From positions 124,001-188,000 of the forward strand of contig NZ_QZCH01000004.1 of assembly GCF_003596335.1 (NCBI RefSeq): 64,000 bases of DNA, written 5' to 3'. This document shows, piece by piece, positions 35,763 through 45,650 of the stretch. The translations under genes and the position numbers were made by a program. The DNA comes from Motilimonas pumila. GTDB taxonomy: Bacteria > Pseudomonadota > Gammaproteobacteria > Enterobacterales > CBDFNC01. Under the pieces are notes generated by a model. It was not told the DNA's origin. It saw only the letters and a list, made by a program, of their open reading frames with translations, and did no database searches. Position 1 is the stretch's first letter. Each line of letters opens with the position of its first letter.

Positions 35763-36830
35763 TTACTTCACAGCCAAGCTAGGCCAATCAACTTCCGTAG
35801 CCAATAAGCGAACATCGGCGATGTAATGAATATATTGCCCGGCGCTAACTTGAAAATCGCTCGCGGGGTTTAACTGCATGCCGTTACCATTTTTATAACT
35901 GGCAATCCCCACCACCGTACACCTGTATTGTTGTCGAAAACCTTGTGCAAGTGATTCAAAATTTCCGCCTGTATAACTTTCTGGCACGACCATGCTATAA
36001 AGCGTGGCACCTTTAGTCACTGAAAATAATTGCTCAGCTACTTGACTGGAGCCCGGGTCTTGCATGCTTCTTACCAACATTTCAGCTTGATGAGAACTGC
36101 TACATTCAACGTTGTCACAATGTAATTTCAGTAACTTAGATTTACTTTGATCAATAAAGTAAGCTGAAATATTCGCATTTTTATCCGCCACGGCACCCAG
36201 GGCTAGCGCGGTAGTGAGCGTTTCGTCATCATGCTCCCCGTCAATGATGATCCTAGCGGCTTTGTTAGCTGCGACTCGCGCTAACTCTGTCGGCTCAGTA
36301 AATGAGCGCATCTTGGCAAATTCAATGCCAAATTTGTCCGCAAACGGATGCTGCATATCACGCGTCACACACAGTATTATTTTCCGCTGCAGACGCTTTT
36401 TATCGGCCAGAATATACTGAATGACTTGCTCTGTTTTATCTGCATTCCAACCAAATACCAAGACATGGTCTTGATAATCACTGTAATCACCTAAGCCGTT
36501 CATACCTTTCCTTAAAATAGCCAAGGCTAATTGGCTGAATTTACCGATTAAGGCGCCAAAAACCAATAATCCAGTAGGAATTTGATATAACGCCACCACA
36601 TATTTACCTGCACTTGTCACAGGACTAAAATCACCAAACCCTACGGTAGAAACCACCACCATGGAATAATAAATAAAGGTGTCTGGGTGAATTAATTCGG
36701 TTTCACCACACAGCCACAATAGCACCCAACTAGTAGATACTTGCAGCAGTAAAATTCCAAATAAGCCAAACCAACTTAGATCTTCAGTCAGCCGCTGCAC
36801 TACGTGAACCAGACGTTGAAAAATTGGCAT
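35763..36830 (-). CDS. potassium channel with TrkA-N regulatory domain
   Basis: 355 residues. Two membrane helices flank a pore loop with the selectivity sequence STVGFGDFSPVT (a GFG filter, as in Kch-like channels). The cytosolic part has a Rossmann RCK/TrkA-N domain starting DHVLVFGWNADKT, with IIDGEHDDETLTTALALGA downstream. It starts two bases after the ilvA stop is read in reverse order of transcription: this gene begins upstream of glpE and its own end is 16 bp from it. Its ATG has AGGGG and lies two bases past the ilvA stop, so it is co-transcribed with ilvA. Confidence 0.85.
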   Translation of the reverse strand: MPIFQRLVHVVQRLTEDLSWFGLFGILLLQVSTSWVLLWLCGETELIHPDTFIYYSMVVVSTVGFGDFSPVTSAGKYVVALYQIPTGLLVFGALIGKFSQLALAILRKGMNGLGDYSDYQDHVLVFGWNADKTEQVIQYILADKKRLQRKIILCVTRDMQHPFADKFGIEFAKMRSFTEPTELARVAANKAARIIIDGEHDDETLTTALALGAVADKNANISAYFIDQSKSKLLKLHCDNVECSSSHQAEMLVRSMQDPGSSQVAEQLFSVTKGATLYSMVVPESYTGGNFESLAQGFRQQYRCTVVGIASYKNGNGMQLNPASDFQVSAGQYIHYIADVRLLATEVDWPSLAVK

Positions 36831-36832
36831 GT

Positions 36833-38371
36833 TTACCCCTTATGCGCCAGAAATAATTGATACGCAGGGTTGTCAGTTTCTTCTTTTGCAGCAAACCCTA
36901 GCCTATCAAGGTACTGATTAAATTCCTGTTTTTCACCTGCTGGCAACTCAAAACCGGCCAGTACACGGCCGTACGCGGCGCCATGGTTACGGTAATGAAA
37001 TAGCGTAATATTCCAACGGGTGCCCAAGGTTTGTAAGAACTTACTCAATGCACCTGGTTGCTCTGGAAACTCAAAGCTAAATAGGCACTCTTGCAATACT
37101 TTATGCGGCCGTCCACCCACCATATAGCGTACGTGCAATTTAGCCATTTCGTTATCTGAGATGTCTTGCACCGGATAGCCGTCATTCATCAAAGCGTCGG
37201 TTAATTGATGAAGCTCATCAAACCCGCCAGGAATGCGCACTCCGACAAAAATATTGGCTTGCGAATCGTTGGCATAACGATAATTAAACTCGGTAATAGA
37301 TCGGCCACCTAACATGTTGATAAAGTTTAAGAAAGCGCCCTTTTTTTCCGGGATAGTCACCGCTAACACGCCTTCTTTTTGCTCGCCTAATTCACAGCGC
37401 TCAGACACATACCTTAAACTGTGAAAGTTGACGTTGGCACCACTTAAAATAGCGGCTAAGCATTGTCCCTGTAACTCATGTTGCTGAGAATAGGCTTTCA
37501 AACCTGCCAGTGCCAACGCACCAGACGGCTCCGAAATCGCTCTGGTATCTTCAAAGATATCTTTTACCGCGGCACAAATTTCGTCGGTACTAACCGTTAT
37601 CACTTCATCGAGGTATTGCTGGCACAAACGAAATGTTTCTGTGCCTATGGTTTTCACTGCCACGCCATCTGCAAATAAACCGACTTTTTCCAGCGCAGTA
37701 GGTTGACCCGTTTCCAGTGCAATTTTTAAACATGCAGAATCTGCGGACTCAACCCCGATGACTTTGGTCTCTGGCATCAACTGCTTAACGTATACCGCCA
37801 CACCCGCAGCCAAGCCGCCGCCGCCAACCGGCACAAAGATATGGCTCAACTGGCTTTCTTGCTGTAACAATTCTTTGGCGACCGTACCTTGCCCGGCAAT
37901 CACTTCGGCATCATCAAACGGCGGGATCAACGTATAACCGTGTTCAGTCGCCAGCATTTTGGCGTGCTGACTGGCCTCATCAAAGCTATTACCCACCAGC
38001 ACAACATTCGAGCCTAATGCTCTGACCGAGGTCACCTTAATGTCTGGTGTAGTGGTTGGCATGACGATGGTTGCTTTGATGTCCATTTTAGCCGCCGACA
38101 TCGCGACACCTTGAGCATGATTACCCGCCGAAGCGGCGACCACACCACGTGCTTTTTGTTCAGCACTTAAACTTGCCAGTTTGTTATACGCGCCGCGCAA
38201 CTTAAATGAGTGCACCGCTTGCTCATCTTCTCGTTTTAACAGCACTTGGTTGCCTAAGCGTTGCCCGAGTTTTTTCATCGGCTGTAGACGAGTGACAACT
38301 GCAGCGTCATAAATGGGAGCCAGTAAAATTTTCTTTAGGTATTCCGCCGCCGATAATTCAGCTTGCGCCAT
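36833..38371 (-). CDS. ilvA: threonine ammonia-lyase (biosynthetic)
   Basis: 512 residues from the ATG at 38371 (GAGGT six bases upstream). It deaminates threonine to 2-oxobutanoate, first step of isoleucine synthesis. The PLP lysine is in HSFKLRGAYN, the phosphate loop is GGGGLAAGVAV, and NHAQGVA is present. The C-terminal ~190 residues are two ACT-like regulatory domains (VLAVTIPEKKGAFLNFI, FSFEFPEQPGALSKFL) where isoleucine inhibits. It is separated from ilvD by two hairpins and followed at two bases by the potassium channel gene. Confidence 0.96.
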   Translation of the reverse strand: MAQAELSAAEYLKKILLAPIYDAAVVTRLQPMKKLGQRLGNQVLLKREDEQAVHSFKLRGAYNKLASLSAEQKARGVVAASAGNHAQGVAMSAAKMDIKATIVMPTTTPDIKVTSVRALGSNVVLVGNSFDEASQHAKMLATEHGYTLIPPFDDAEVIAGQGTVAKELLQQESQLSHIFVPVGGGGLAAGVAVYVKQLMPETKVIGVESADSACLKIALETGQPTALEKVGLFADGVAVKTIGTETFRLCQQYLDEVITVSTDEICAAVKDIFEDTRAISEPSGALALAGLKAYSQQHELQGQCLAAILSGANVNFHSLRYVSERCELGEQKEGVLAVTIPEKKGAFLNFINMLGGRSITEFNYRYANDSQANIFVGVRIPGGFDELHQLTDALMNDGYPVQDISDNEMAKLHVRYMVGGRPHKVLQECLFSFEFPEQPGALSKFLQTLGTRWNITLFHYRNHGAAYGRVLAGFELPAGEKQEFNQYLDRLGFAAKEETDNPAYQLFLAHKG

Positions 38372-38432
38372 GTTGCACCTCAATCTGATTATTCACGTTT
38401 CAAGCCTGGGCGTTAACCCAAAACAAAAACTA

Positions 38433-38456
38433 AAAAAGGCCACAAAGGGCCTTTTT
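38433..38456 (-). terminator. terminator between ilvD and ilvA
   Basis: AAAAAGGCC / GGCCTTTTT with a 6-nt loop. On the minus strand the stem is followed by a further TTA, so it could end or reduce transcription from ilvD before ilvA. Confidence 0.7.
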
Positions 38457-38468
38457 GAATCATATCAT

Positions 38469-38489
38469 TGATCCCTGATAAAGGGATCA
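38469..38489 (-). repeat. hairpin just after ilvD
   Basis: TGATCCCT / AGGGATCA, eight pairs with a 5-nt loop, 18 bp after the ilvD stop. No T-run; it may protect the 3' end of the ilvD message. Confidence 0.6.
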
Positions 38490-38507
38490 CAGCTGATACT
38501 GAGTCGA

Positions 38508-40355
38508 TTATTCGAATTTCGATTTATCACGCACCGCACCTTTGTCAGCAGACAGTGCCATTGAACCGTAAATTTTCAGCGACAACGGAACGTTACGCTC
38601 ACGGCTCAGTGGTTTCCAAGCATCTTTGCCTTTTGCTTCCATCTTAACGCGACGGGCGGCAAGCTCTGCTTCAGGCACGTCTAACTTAATGGCACGAGTT
38701 GGAATATCAATGTCGATAATGTCGCCATTTTCAACCAAAGCAATTTCACCACCTGAAGCCGCTTCAGGAGAAACGTGACCGATAGATAAACCAGAAGTGC
38801 CACCAGAGAAGCGACCATCGGTGATCAATGCACACTTAGCGCCTAACCCCATCGACTTCAAGTAAGTCGTTGGGTACAGCATTTCTTGCATACCAGGGCC
38901 ACCTTTAGGGCCTTCGTAACGAATAACCACTACTTCACCGGCTAATACTTCACCGCCTAAGATGCCTTTAACCGCTGTGTCTTGGCTTTCAAAAACGCGC
39001 GCAGGACCGCGGAAAGAGAAGTTATCTTCTGTTACACCAGCCGTTTTAACAATACAGCCATCTGCTGCAACGTTACCTGTTAATACCGCCAGGCCACCTT
39101 CTAAGCTAAAGGCGTTTTCAATCGAACGGATACAACCGTTTGCACGATCATCATCAAGGGTATCCCAACGACAAGCTTGGCTAAACGCCACCGTGGTACG
39201 AATGCCCGCAGGGCCCGCACGGTAGAATTTTTTCACGTCTTCGTCGTTTGTCACGGTAATATCGTACTGAGCTAACTGCTCCGCCATAGTAATACCTAAC
39301 ACAGTTTGCTGGTTGGTATTTAATAAACCGGCGCGGTCTAGCTCACCCAGAATACCCATCACACCACCGGCGCGGTGAACGTCTTCCATGTGGTAAAGCG
39401 GCGTTGATGGCGCGACTTTACAAAGCTGTGGAATGCGACGAGACATTTCGTCCATGTCAGACATATCAAAGTCAATCTCGCCTTCTTGTACTGCAGCAAG
39501 TAAGTGTAATACGGTGTTAGTAGAGCCGCCCATAGCAATGTCTAACGCCATCGCATTTTCAAATGATGCACGACAAGCAATGGCACGAGGCAACACAGAC
39601 TCATCATCTTGCTCGTAGTAACGCTTAGTTAATTCTACAATGCGCTTACCCGCAGTAAGGAATAACTGCTCACGATCGGCGTGAGTCGCCAGCATAGAGC
39701 CGTTACCAGGCAAAGAAAGACCTAACGCTTCAGTCAAACAGTTCATTGAGTTAGCGGTAAACATGCCAGAACAAGAGCCACACGTTGGGCACGCGCTACG
39801 TTCAATTTGCTCACTTTCTTCATCCGATACCGTTGGATCGGCACCTTTAATCATGGCGTCAACCAAGTCTAGCTTGATAATGTCTTCTGAAAGCTTGGTT
39901 TTACCCGCTTCCATTGGGCCACCAGAAACGAAGATCACAGGAATGTTTAAACGCATCGACGCCATCAACATTCCCGGAGTAATTTTGTCACAGTTAGAAA
40001 TACATACGATGGCATCTGCACAGTGGGCATTGACCATGTATTCAACTGAGTCGGCAATAAGCTCGCGTGATGGCAAGCTGTACAACATACCGTCATGCCC
40101 CATCGCGATGCCATCGTCTACTGCGATAGTGTTAAATTCTTTGGCAATACCGCCTGCTTCCTCAATCGCACCCGCTACCAATTGCCCCATATCTTTCAGG
40201 TGAACGTGGCCAGGTACAAACTGAGTAAAAGAGTTGGCTACGGCAATAATTGGCTTGCCAAAATCGTTATCTTTTACACCAGTGGCGCGCCATAAGGCAC
40301 GGGCACCCGCCATATTACGTCCGTGGGTAGACGTTGCACTGCGATACTTAGGCAT
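38508..40355 (-). CDS. ilvD: dihydroxy-acid dehydratase
   Basis: 615 residues, normal length. It dehydrates the dihydroxy acids in valine and isoleucine synthesis with an Fe-S cluster. Cluster and active-site cysteines appear in [12 protein letters not shown] and [42 protein letters not shown] and [20 protein letters not shown] are conserved C-terminal segments. It follows ilvM with a 197-bp gap that lacks ilvE, unlike the E. coli operon. Confidence 0.97.
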   Translation of the reverse strand: MPKYRSATSTHGRNMAGARALWRATGVKDNDFGKPIIAVANSFTQFVPGHVHLKDMGQLVAGAIEEAGGIAKEFNTIAVDDGIAMGHDGMLYSLPSRELIADSVEYMVNAHCADAIVCISNCDKITPGMLMASMRLNIPVIFVSGGPMEAGKTKLSEDIIKLDLVDAMIKGADPTVSDEESEQIERSACPTCGSCSGMFTANSMNCLTEALGLSLPGNGSMLATHADREQLFLTAGKRIVELTKRYYEQDDESVLPRAIACRASFENAMALDIAMGGSTNTVLHLLAAVQEGEIDFDMSDMDEMSRRIPQLCKVAPSTPLYHMEDVHRAGGVMGILGELDRAGLLNTNQQTVLGITMAEQLAQYDITVTNDEDVKKFYRAGPAGIRTTVAFSQACRWDTLDDDRANGCIRSIENAFSLEGGLAVLTGNVAADGCIVKTAGVTEDNFSFRGPARVFESQDTAVKGILGGEVLAGEVVVIRYEGPKGGPGMQEMLYPTTYLKSMGLGAKCALITDGRFSGGTSGLSIGHVSPEAASGGEIALVENGDIIDIDIPTRAIKLDVPEAELAARRVKMEAKGKDAWKPLSRERNVPLSLKIYGSMALSADKGAVRDKSKFE

Positions 40356-40552
40356 AGTATTACTCTCATTAATAAATATATTGACTGCATAACCAAGGTT
40401 GTACTTGGCTATTTTAATGTATTAAGCGTGGCGACAAAGACGCTTCTTAATGGCATATAACCATAATCGAAGCGCCGCGGTTTGTCTTTAACTAATCTTA
40501 TGACCGAGCCGGTTCATTGACCGATAAGATTCGTCGCGCCGCTAAAATGGGT

Positions 40553-40810
40553 TTAAGCGAGCTTTTGCTCTGTGGTGACTTGGCTTAACCCCGTCACGCT
40601 GTTCACGTCGACCAACTTTGCTAACTGCGTGGTAAGTAGAGGCAAAGCACGCGTGCTGGCTACGGTGACTTGTAAGTGTACTTGTGCGTTCGCTTCGTCT
40701 AATTGGGTCTGTAGAGTTTGCACGCTAAAACCACGATGGCGAATGACTCGAAGCACTCGCTCCAGCACTTCTGGCGTGTGACGAGTGGTAATTTCTAGGT
40801 GGTGTATCAT
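40553..40810 (-). CDS. ilvM: acetolactate synthase II small regulatory subunit
   Basis: 85 residues from the ATG at 40810, overlapping the ilvG stop as ATGA. A single ACT-type domain ([32 protein letters not shown]), the compact form typical of IlvM rather than IlvN or IlvH. It pairs with IlvG and allows full activity; IlvM-type subunits give little valine inhibition. Confidence 0.92.
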   Translation of the reverse strand: MIHHLEITTRHTPEVLERVLRVIRHRGFSVQTLQTQLDEANAQVHLQVTVASTRALPLLTTQLAKLVDVNSVTGLSQVTTEQKLA

Positions 40811-42456
40811 GATTCGCAATCCTCCATCATTTTGTCATTGGCAGCGCCTGGCGGAACCAATGGCCAAACATTTTCTTCTTCACTGATGGCAACATGCAAT
40901 AAATACGCGCCTTCACTGTTTAACATCCGTTGTAATGCAGGCTCAACTTGCTCTTTTACTACTATGGTTTCGCCTGGAATATCAAATGACTTCGCCAAAT
41001 TCACAAAGTCTGGGTTGTCGGTCAAAATAGTTTCACTATAACGTCCTTCAAAGAACAGCTTCTGCCACTGTCTTACCATGCCTAAACGTTGGTTATCGAT
41101 GAGTAAGATTTTCACCGGTAGTTTGCGACGCTTAATGGTGCCAAGCTCTTGCACATTCATCATAAAAGAGCCATCACCCGATACCGCAACCACAATATCT
41201 TCAGGTCGAGCAACCTGCGCGCCCACTGCTGCCGGCACGCCAAAACCCATAGTGCCAAGACCTGAGCTAGACAAGTGATCTTTTGGGCTATCAAATTCAA
41301 TATGTTGGGCTACCCACATTTGGTGCTGGCCCACGTCGCAGGTCACCACAGTGTGCTTAGGCGCTAAATCTGAAAGCTGCTTTAACAACAATGGCGCGTA
41401 AATTGCTTCACCAGGGTGGTCATAGCGCCAACCGAAGTCTTGTTTCATTTGCGTACAATGTGCTTGCCAAGGCGCAATAGACAAGGTTTGTGCTAATTGT
41501 GGCAATACTTGCTTAAGGTCAGCAGAAATGGCAACGTCAGGTTGACGTAATTTACCCAGTTCAGCCGCGTCGATGTCCAAGTGAATCACTTTGGCATTGA
41601 CCGCAAATTCGTCTAGCTTACCGGTGACACGGTCATCAAACCGCGCTCCTGCAACAACCAATAAGTCAGCTTCTTGCACAGCAAAGTTTGCTGCTTTGGT
41701 GCCGTGCATGCCCACCATGCCAAGAAAACCTGTTTGTTCTGGAGCTATAGTGCCAATGCCTTTTAACGTGGTCATACTTGGCATCTCAGTGACGGCTAAA
41801 AAGTCACGTAGTTGGCTTTCTGCATCCGCCAAAGTAACGCCACCACCAACATATAGAAGGGGTTTTTCTGCTGCAGCCAATAAAGCTTTCGCCGCGGCAA
41901 TTTCATCTGCTTGCGGCGCTTCAGGTTTAGCAACCATGTGCTTAATGCACTCATGTTCAATTTCGGCTAATTGAATATCTTTAGGAATATCCACTAGCAC
42001 AGGACCAGGGCGACCAGAGCGAGCCACTTCAAACGCTTGTGTGATAACAGAACCAAGCTCTTCGGCATTTTGCACCATAAAGCTGTGCTTGGTACAAGAG
42101 AGGGACATACCCAATACGTCTACTTCTTGGAAAGCATCTGTGCCAATTAATGGTGTCGCTACTTGTCCTGTAATAGCAACAATTGGCACCGAGTCAAGCA
42201 AAGCATCTGCAAGGCCAGTGATCAAGTTAGTGGCACCAGGACCAGACGTAGCGATACATACGCCAACGCCACCGGTTGAGCGAGCATAACCAATCGCAGC
42301 CATTGCTGCGCCTTGTTCATGACGACACAATAAGTGGTCAACACCACAATCATATAAAGCGTCGTATACCGGCATAATGGCACCACCCGGGTAACCAAAA
42401 ACTTGTTCAACTCCTTGTTGCTGTAAGGCCTTTACAACAAAATGGGCACCATTCAT
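40807..42456 (-). CDS. ilvG: acetolactate synthase II large subunit
   Basis: 549 residues from the ATG at 42456. It is a full-length, intact version of the enzyme (E. coli K-12 carries a frameshift here). A ThDP- and FAD-dependent enzyme condensing pyruvate with pyruvate or 2-oxobutanoate. The catalytic Glu is in [16 protein letters not shown], the FAD region is around [22 protein letters not shown], and the ThDP motif is [29 protein letters not shown]. It sits behind an attenuator, 24 bp after a U-rich terminator. Confidence 0.96.
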   Translation of the reverse strand: MNGAHFVVKALQQQGVEQVFGYPGGAIMPVYDALYDCGVDHLLCRHEQGAAMAAIGYARSTGGVGVCIATSGPGATNLITGLADALLDSVPIVAITGQVATPLIGTDAFQEVDVLGMSLSCTKHSFMVQNAEELGSVITQAFEVARSGRPGPVLVDIPKDIQLAEIEHECIKHMVAKPEAPQADEIAAAKALLAAAEKPLLYVGGGVTLADAESQLRDFLAVTEMPSMTTLKGIGTIAPEQTGFLGMVGMHGTKAANFAVQEADLLVVAGARFDDRVTGKLDEFAVNAKVIHLDIDAAELGKLRQPDVAISADLKQVLPQLAQTLSIAPWQAHCTQMKQDFGWRYDHPGEAIYAPLLLKQLSDLAPKHTVVTCDVGQHQMWVAQHIEFDSPKDHLSSSGLGTMGFGVPAAVGAQVARPEDIVVAVSGDGSFMMNVQELGTIKRRKLPVKILLIDNQRLGMVRQWQKLFFEGRYSETILTDNPDFVNLAKSFDIPGETIVVKEQVEPALQRMLNSEGAYLLHVAISEEENVWPLVPPGAANDKMMEDCES

Positions 42457-42479
42457 AGTTATCACTTCCTAGTAAAAAA

Positions 42480-42552
42480 AAACCCCCGGCTGATTAAGCA
42501 ACGGGGGTTTAGCTTGTTTGAGTCGACGACCGTTTGCCAGCTAAAAGCCCCT
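42480..42552 (-). promoter_or_regulatory. ilvGM attenuator: terminator and competing antiterminator
   Basis: On the minus strand AAACCCCCG and CGGGGGTTT (42502-42510 with 42481-42488) form a strong hairpin with a 12-nt loop, followed by at least nine U. The left arm, AGCUAAACCCCC, can instead pair with GGGGCUUUUAGCU (42539-42552) at the end of the leader peptide frame, giving a mutually exclusive antiterminator. This is the standard layout of ribosome-controlled attenuation. Confidence 0.85.
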
Positions 42553-42612
42553 GTATGATGGCCATAAGACCACCAGCAGGACGGGAATAATTCGGCAAAT
42601 CGTTGTCAGCAT
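42541..42612 (-). CDS. ilvL: ilv operon leader peptide
   Basis: 23 codons from an ATG at 42612 to a TAG at 42541. Ten of 23 residues are Ile, Leu or Val, with the run RIIPVLLVVLW in the middle. Its last codons overlap the antiterminator arm. Ribosome stalling at these codons when branched-chain aminoacyl-tRNAs are short would favour the antiterminator. It is too short for normal ORF finding. The ribosome site is only a partial GAG. Confidence 0.85.
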   Translation of the reverse strand: MLTTICRIIPVLLVVLWPSYRGF

Positions 42613-43014
42613 TCGGACTCAACAAATAAAAACTTCAAAAACTGCACACATAACTACCATAAAGCCGTTATGTGAGCAAGTTCAACAACCTTACATTGTG
42701 CTAGTAAAGCCGACATAAACAGAAACATCATCTATACAAAACCCATCAAAACCGGATTAAATTAGATTTATATACTATTTATTCTGATTTATGCCGGATT
42801 AAAAAACAGTGAACACATCATTTGCAAGATCTCTTACCGGTTAAAAAAACAGCGCCAAAAACATCATTTTTTTATTTCCCCTCCACTTAAGCCTTCTACC
42901 TAAGCCAACAGGGGGCTGCTGATTAAAAACAAAGCGCCTCGCCGCATTCGTTAAATTGATAAATTCGGGCAGTTTTCCGCCACTCGTTAATAATAAACTT
43001 ATCAAGGAGAAAAT
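42613..43014. other. divergent promoter region of the ilv operon and comM
   Basis: 402 bp, AT-rich, no gene. It includes a candidate ilv promoter (separate entry). CCGGATTAAA occurs twice (42752-42761 and 42794-42803), 42 bp apart, as possible regulator sites. The comM side has an AAGGAG ribosome site just before the ATG, but no clear promoter. Confidence 0.5.
42656..42685 (-). promoter_or_regulatory. candidate promoter of the ilv leader
   Basis: TTGAAC and TATGGT on the minus strand separated by 18 bp, about 40 bp before the leader peptide start. Matches to the consensus are partial. Confidence 0.4.
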
Positions 43015-44526
43015 ATGTCACTGGCCATTTTACACTGTCGCAGTCTGCTGGGCGTCCAAGCCAGCGAAGTCCAAGTAGAAATTCATATCGGCAGAGGTTT
43101 GCCCGCATTTAACCTCGTCGGATTAGCTGAAGCCAGCGTAAAAGAAGCCAAAGAGCGCGTGCGCAGCGCCATTCAAAATGCCCATTTTGAATTCCCATGC
43201 CAACGCTTAACCGTTAACCTTGCGCCCGCTGACGTGCCGAAACACGGGGGCCATTTCGATTTGGCGATTGCCATCGGCATTCTGGCGGCGTCAGGCCAAA
43301 TCCCTGCAAAACGCCTGGCACAATTTGAATTCTACGGCGAACTGGCATTATCTGGAGAGTTGCGCCCTTGCCGAGGGATGCTGCCGATGACGATGGCTTC
43401 GGCAAAAGGTCAGCGCCAAGTCATAGCACCGCAGGACAATCAACAGGATATTGCCAGGGTCAGTGGCCAACACTTACTGGCGCACTCGCTATTAGAAGTT
43501 TGCCAGTTTTTACAAAACCAAACGAAGCTGCCAATTGCACAGTCGGATAACTCTGCTGCAGCATCAAAACCCAGCCCAGAACTGAGCGATATCATGGGCC
43601 AACACCAAGGTAAACGAGCATTAGAAATTGCAGCGTGTGGCGGCCATCATTTTTTACTGCTAGGGCCACCTGGTACTGGTAAAAGTATGCTGGCAAGTCG
43701 CATGATAGGCATAATGCCGCCCCTCAATGAGCAACAAGCACTAGAAACCGCCTGTGTTTATTCACTAACAGAACAGGTTATACCTTGGCAACAGCGTCCT
43801 TTTCGTCAACCGCACCATAGCGCATCAGCGGCCGCTCTCGTGGGAGGGGGTGGAAAGCCAAAACCCGGGGAAATTAGCCTAAGCCACAATGGCGTATTAT
43901 TTTTGGACGAGCTGCCCGAGTTTTCTCGCGCGGTACTCGATAACCTCAGAGAGCCGATGGAGAACCGCAGTGTGACCATCGCCAGAGCCAATGCAAGATT
44001 GCAGTTTCCCGCAAACTTTCAACTCATAGCGGCGATGAACCCCAGCCCTTGCGGACATGCTCAAGGGCCACAGCGACGTAGCACGCCAGAGCAAATACAG
44101 CGTTATCTACATAAGCTTTCAGGCCCCTTGTTAGACAGGTTTGACTTAACCGTCATGTTGCCACAACTGCCTGCAGGCAGCCTCAGCCAAGGCCATCGAA
44201 CATCGCAACCCAATGAGCCCAGCAATCAACAAATTCAAGCCAAGGTAATTCAGTGCCAACAAATACAGCAGCAACGTCAAGGAAGCCTCAATGCCCATTT
44301 ATCAGCTGCCAGTATTAAGCAAATGGCACCACTGCAACGCCAAGATGCCGAGTTTTTAGAGCAAGCTATTTGCAAACTGGGATTATCTATTCGTGCATGG
44401 CATAGCATCATTAAAGTGGCGCGAACCATCGCCGATATGGCACACAGCCCGCAAATACAACGCGAACACCTCACCGAAGCGCTAAACTACCGCGCCATGG
44501 ACAGGTTATTAAGCAGCTTACAGTAG
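43015..44526 (+). CDS. comM: YifB/ComM-family magnesium chelatase-like AAA+ ATPase
   Basis: 503 residues. An N-terminal Lon-protease-like fold (VQVEIHIGRGLPAFNLVGLAEASVKEAKERVRSA) is followed by an AAA+ module with Walker A LLGPPGTGKSMLASR and Walker B GVLFLDELPEF, then a Mg-chelatase C-terminal part (LLDRFDLTV, RAWHSIIKVARTIADM). ComM acts as a branch-migration helicase in natural transformation. Its location beside ilv is conserved in gammaproteobacteria. Strong AAGGAG before the ATG. Confidence 0.95.
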   Translation: MSLAILHCRSLLGVQASEVQVEIHIGRGLPAFNLVGLAEASVKEAKERVRSAIQNAHFEFPCQRLTVNLAPADVPKHGGHFDLAIAIGILAASGQIPAKRLAQFEFYGELALSGELRPCRGMLPMTMASAKGQRQVIAPQDNQQDIARVSGQHLLAHSLLEVCQFLQNQTKLPIAQSDNSAAASKPSPELSDIMGQHQGKRALEIAACGGHHFLLLGPPGTGKSMLASRMIGIMPPLNEQQALETACVYSLTEQVIPWQQRPFRQPHHSASAAALVGGGGKPKPGEISLSHNGVLFLDELPEFSRAVLDNLREPMENRSVTIARANARLQFPANFQLIAAMNPSPCGHAQGPQRRSTPEQIQRYLHKLSGPLLDRFDLTVMLPQLPAGSLSQGHRTSQPNEPSNQQIQAKVIQCQQIQQQRQGSLNAHLSAASIKQMAPLQRQDAEFLEQAICKLGLSIRAWHSIIKVARTIADMAHSPQIQREHLTEALNYRAMDRLLSSLQ

Positions 44527-44533
44527 CTATACG

Positions 44534-45466
44534 CTAGCTTGAATGGTTTTTCAGTGCCAAAATTTGTTGGAACGAAATCAAGCGAATACCTTGTTGTTTA
44601 ATATAAGCTTTAAGTCCCTTATCCAACATGGCCTGATAGTCTGCCACCCTTATACGCCAATCCATATCTGGGCAAATGCGTTTAAGTTCATCGTCTTCAA
44701 TGGAAGGATGCAACATAAAAAAGCTCACCCCGTTTGGCAGTTGCTGCAAGCATTGTTTCACAGCTTCAACCCGGTTGCTGTCATCTTGATAAGGCAAGGA
44801 ACACCAGTGATCAAATAATGGCTCAGCGGCTTGCTCCATTTGCGCAGTGGTTGCAGCTACACTGGCATGCTCTGGACACAGCGGCGTCTCAGTGAGGGCC
44901 ATTTCGGTATGGTTAATAAACCTCGGAGTTCGGTTTAAGTAATCACTGTGCATGGCAAGCATAGGTAATTGATACTTCTGCGCGACTTGATAAAAAACAG
45001 GCAAGGTTTTAGCCGACATCATGCTTAGCATATGAGAATCAAGGTGACTCACCGTAATGCCCGCTGCCAATGCTGCCTCTACTTGAGCGCATGCTTCAGC
45101 AAATACTGCTTGCGGTTTTGCCTGTTGCCAACAGTCGTATTCGCTGGCATGAAAAAAGCCCAGTGAGTCTACCAACCCTGTATTAGCTAGACCTGCCGTT
45201 AGCGGTCGCCAACGATAGTGCTGCCACTCAGAAGTCAGCGTCAGGTGAACCCCCATATCAGCGTCAGCTTGTTCACGACACAGCTCAGCCGCTTTTAAAA
45301 ACCAAGGGCATGGCACCATGGTTGACCCAGACAAAGCAATGCCAAAATCTTTTAAGTCTTGGTAGGCTGCTACACTTCCTTGATTCATACCAATATCATC
45401 GCAGTGAAATATCACCACTTTTTCATCAGACTCGAAACCTAACCGGTTAATCAGATCATTTGTCAT
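44534..45466 (-). CDS. YdjC/ChbG-family carbohydrate deacetylase
   Basis: 310 residues. The deacetylase metal site is visible as CDDIGMNQG near residue 22 (Asp), GVHLTLTSEW (His) and SHLDSHM (His and Asp). ChbG-type enzymes deacetylate N-acetylated sugars such as chitobiose products. There are no chitin-utilisation genes nearby, so substrate is open. It converges on comM with only seven bp between stops and no obvious terminator. Confidence 0.85.
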   Translation of the reverse strand: MTNDLINRLGFESDEKVVIFHCDDIGMNQGSVAAYQDLKDFGIALSGSTMVPCPWFLKAAELCREQADADMGVHLTLTSEWQHYRWRPLTAGLANTGLVDSLGFFHASEYDCWQQAKPQAVFAEACAQVEAALAAGITVSHLDSHMLSMMSAKTLPVFYQVAQKYQLPMLAMHSDYLNRTPRFINHTEMALTETPLCPEHASVAATTAQMEQAAEPLFDHWCSLPYQDDSNRVEAVKQCLQQLPNGVSFFMLHPSIEDDELKRICPDMDWRIRVADYQAMLDKGLKAYIKQQGIRLISFQQILALKNHSS

Positions 45467-45650
45467 TTAACACTCGATTACATCTGTAGTTAGAAAAACA
45501 AAGTTGAGAACACCCGCACACTGAATTTACCACTCACTGTTATGCTATGTCATTGTTTACACAATGGTAGAAGGTAACCACGGCTATGTGAGCTAACACT
45601 GACTTTTCTATTGTACCTGTATTACTCAGGTTGAAATCCCGTCGATGCCC

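Noticed and set aside
39763-40203. Long antisense frame in ilvD
   Set aside because: Shadow of ilvD codons; no plausible start or family.
42752-42803. Repeated CCGGATTAAA as CRISPR-like repeat
   Set aside because: Only two copies 42 bp apart; more likely a regulator site or chance.
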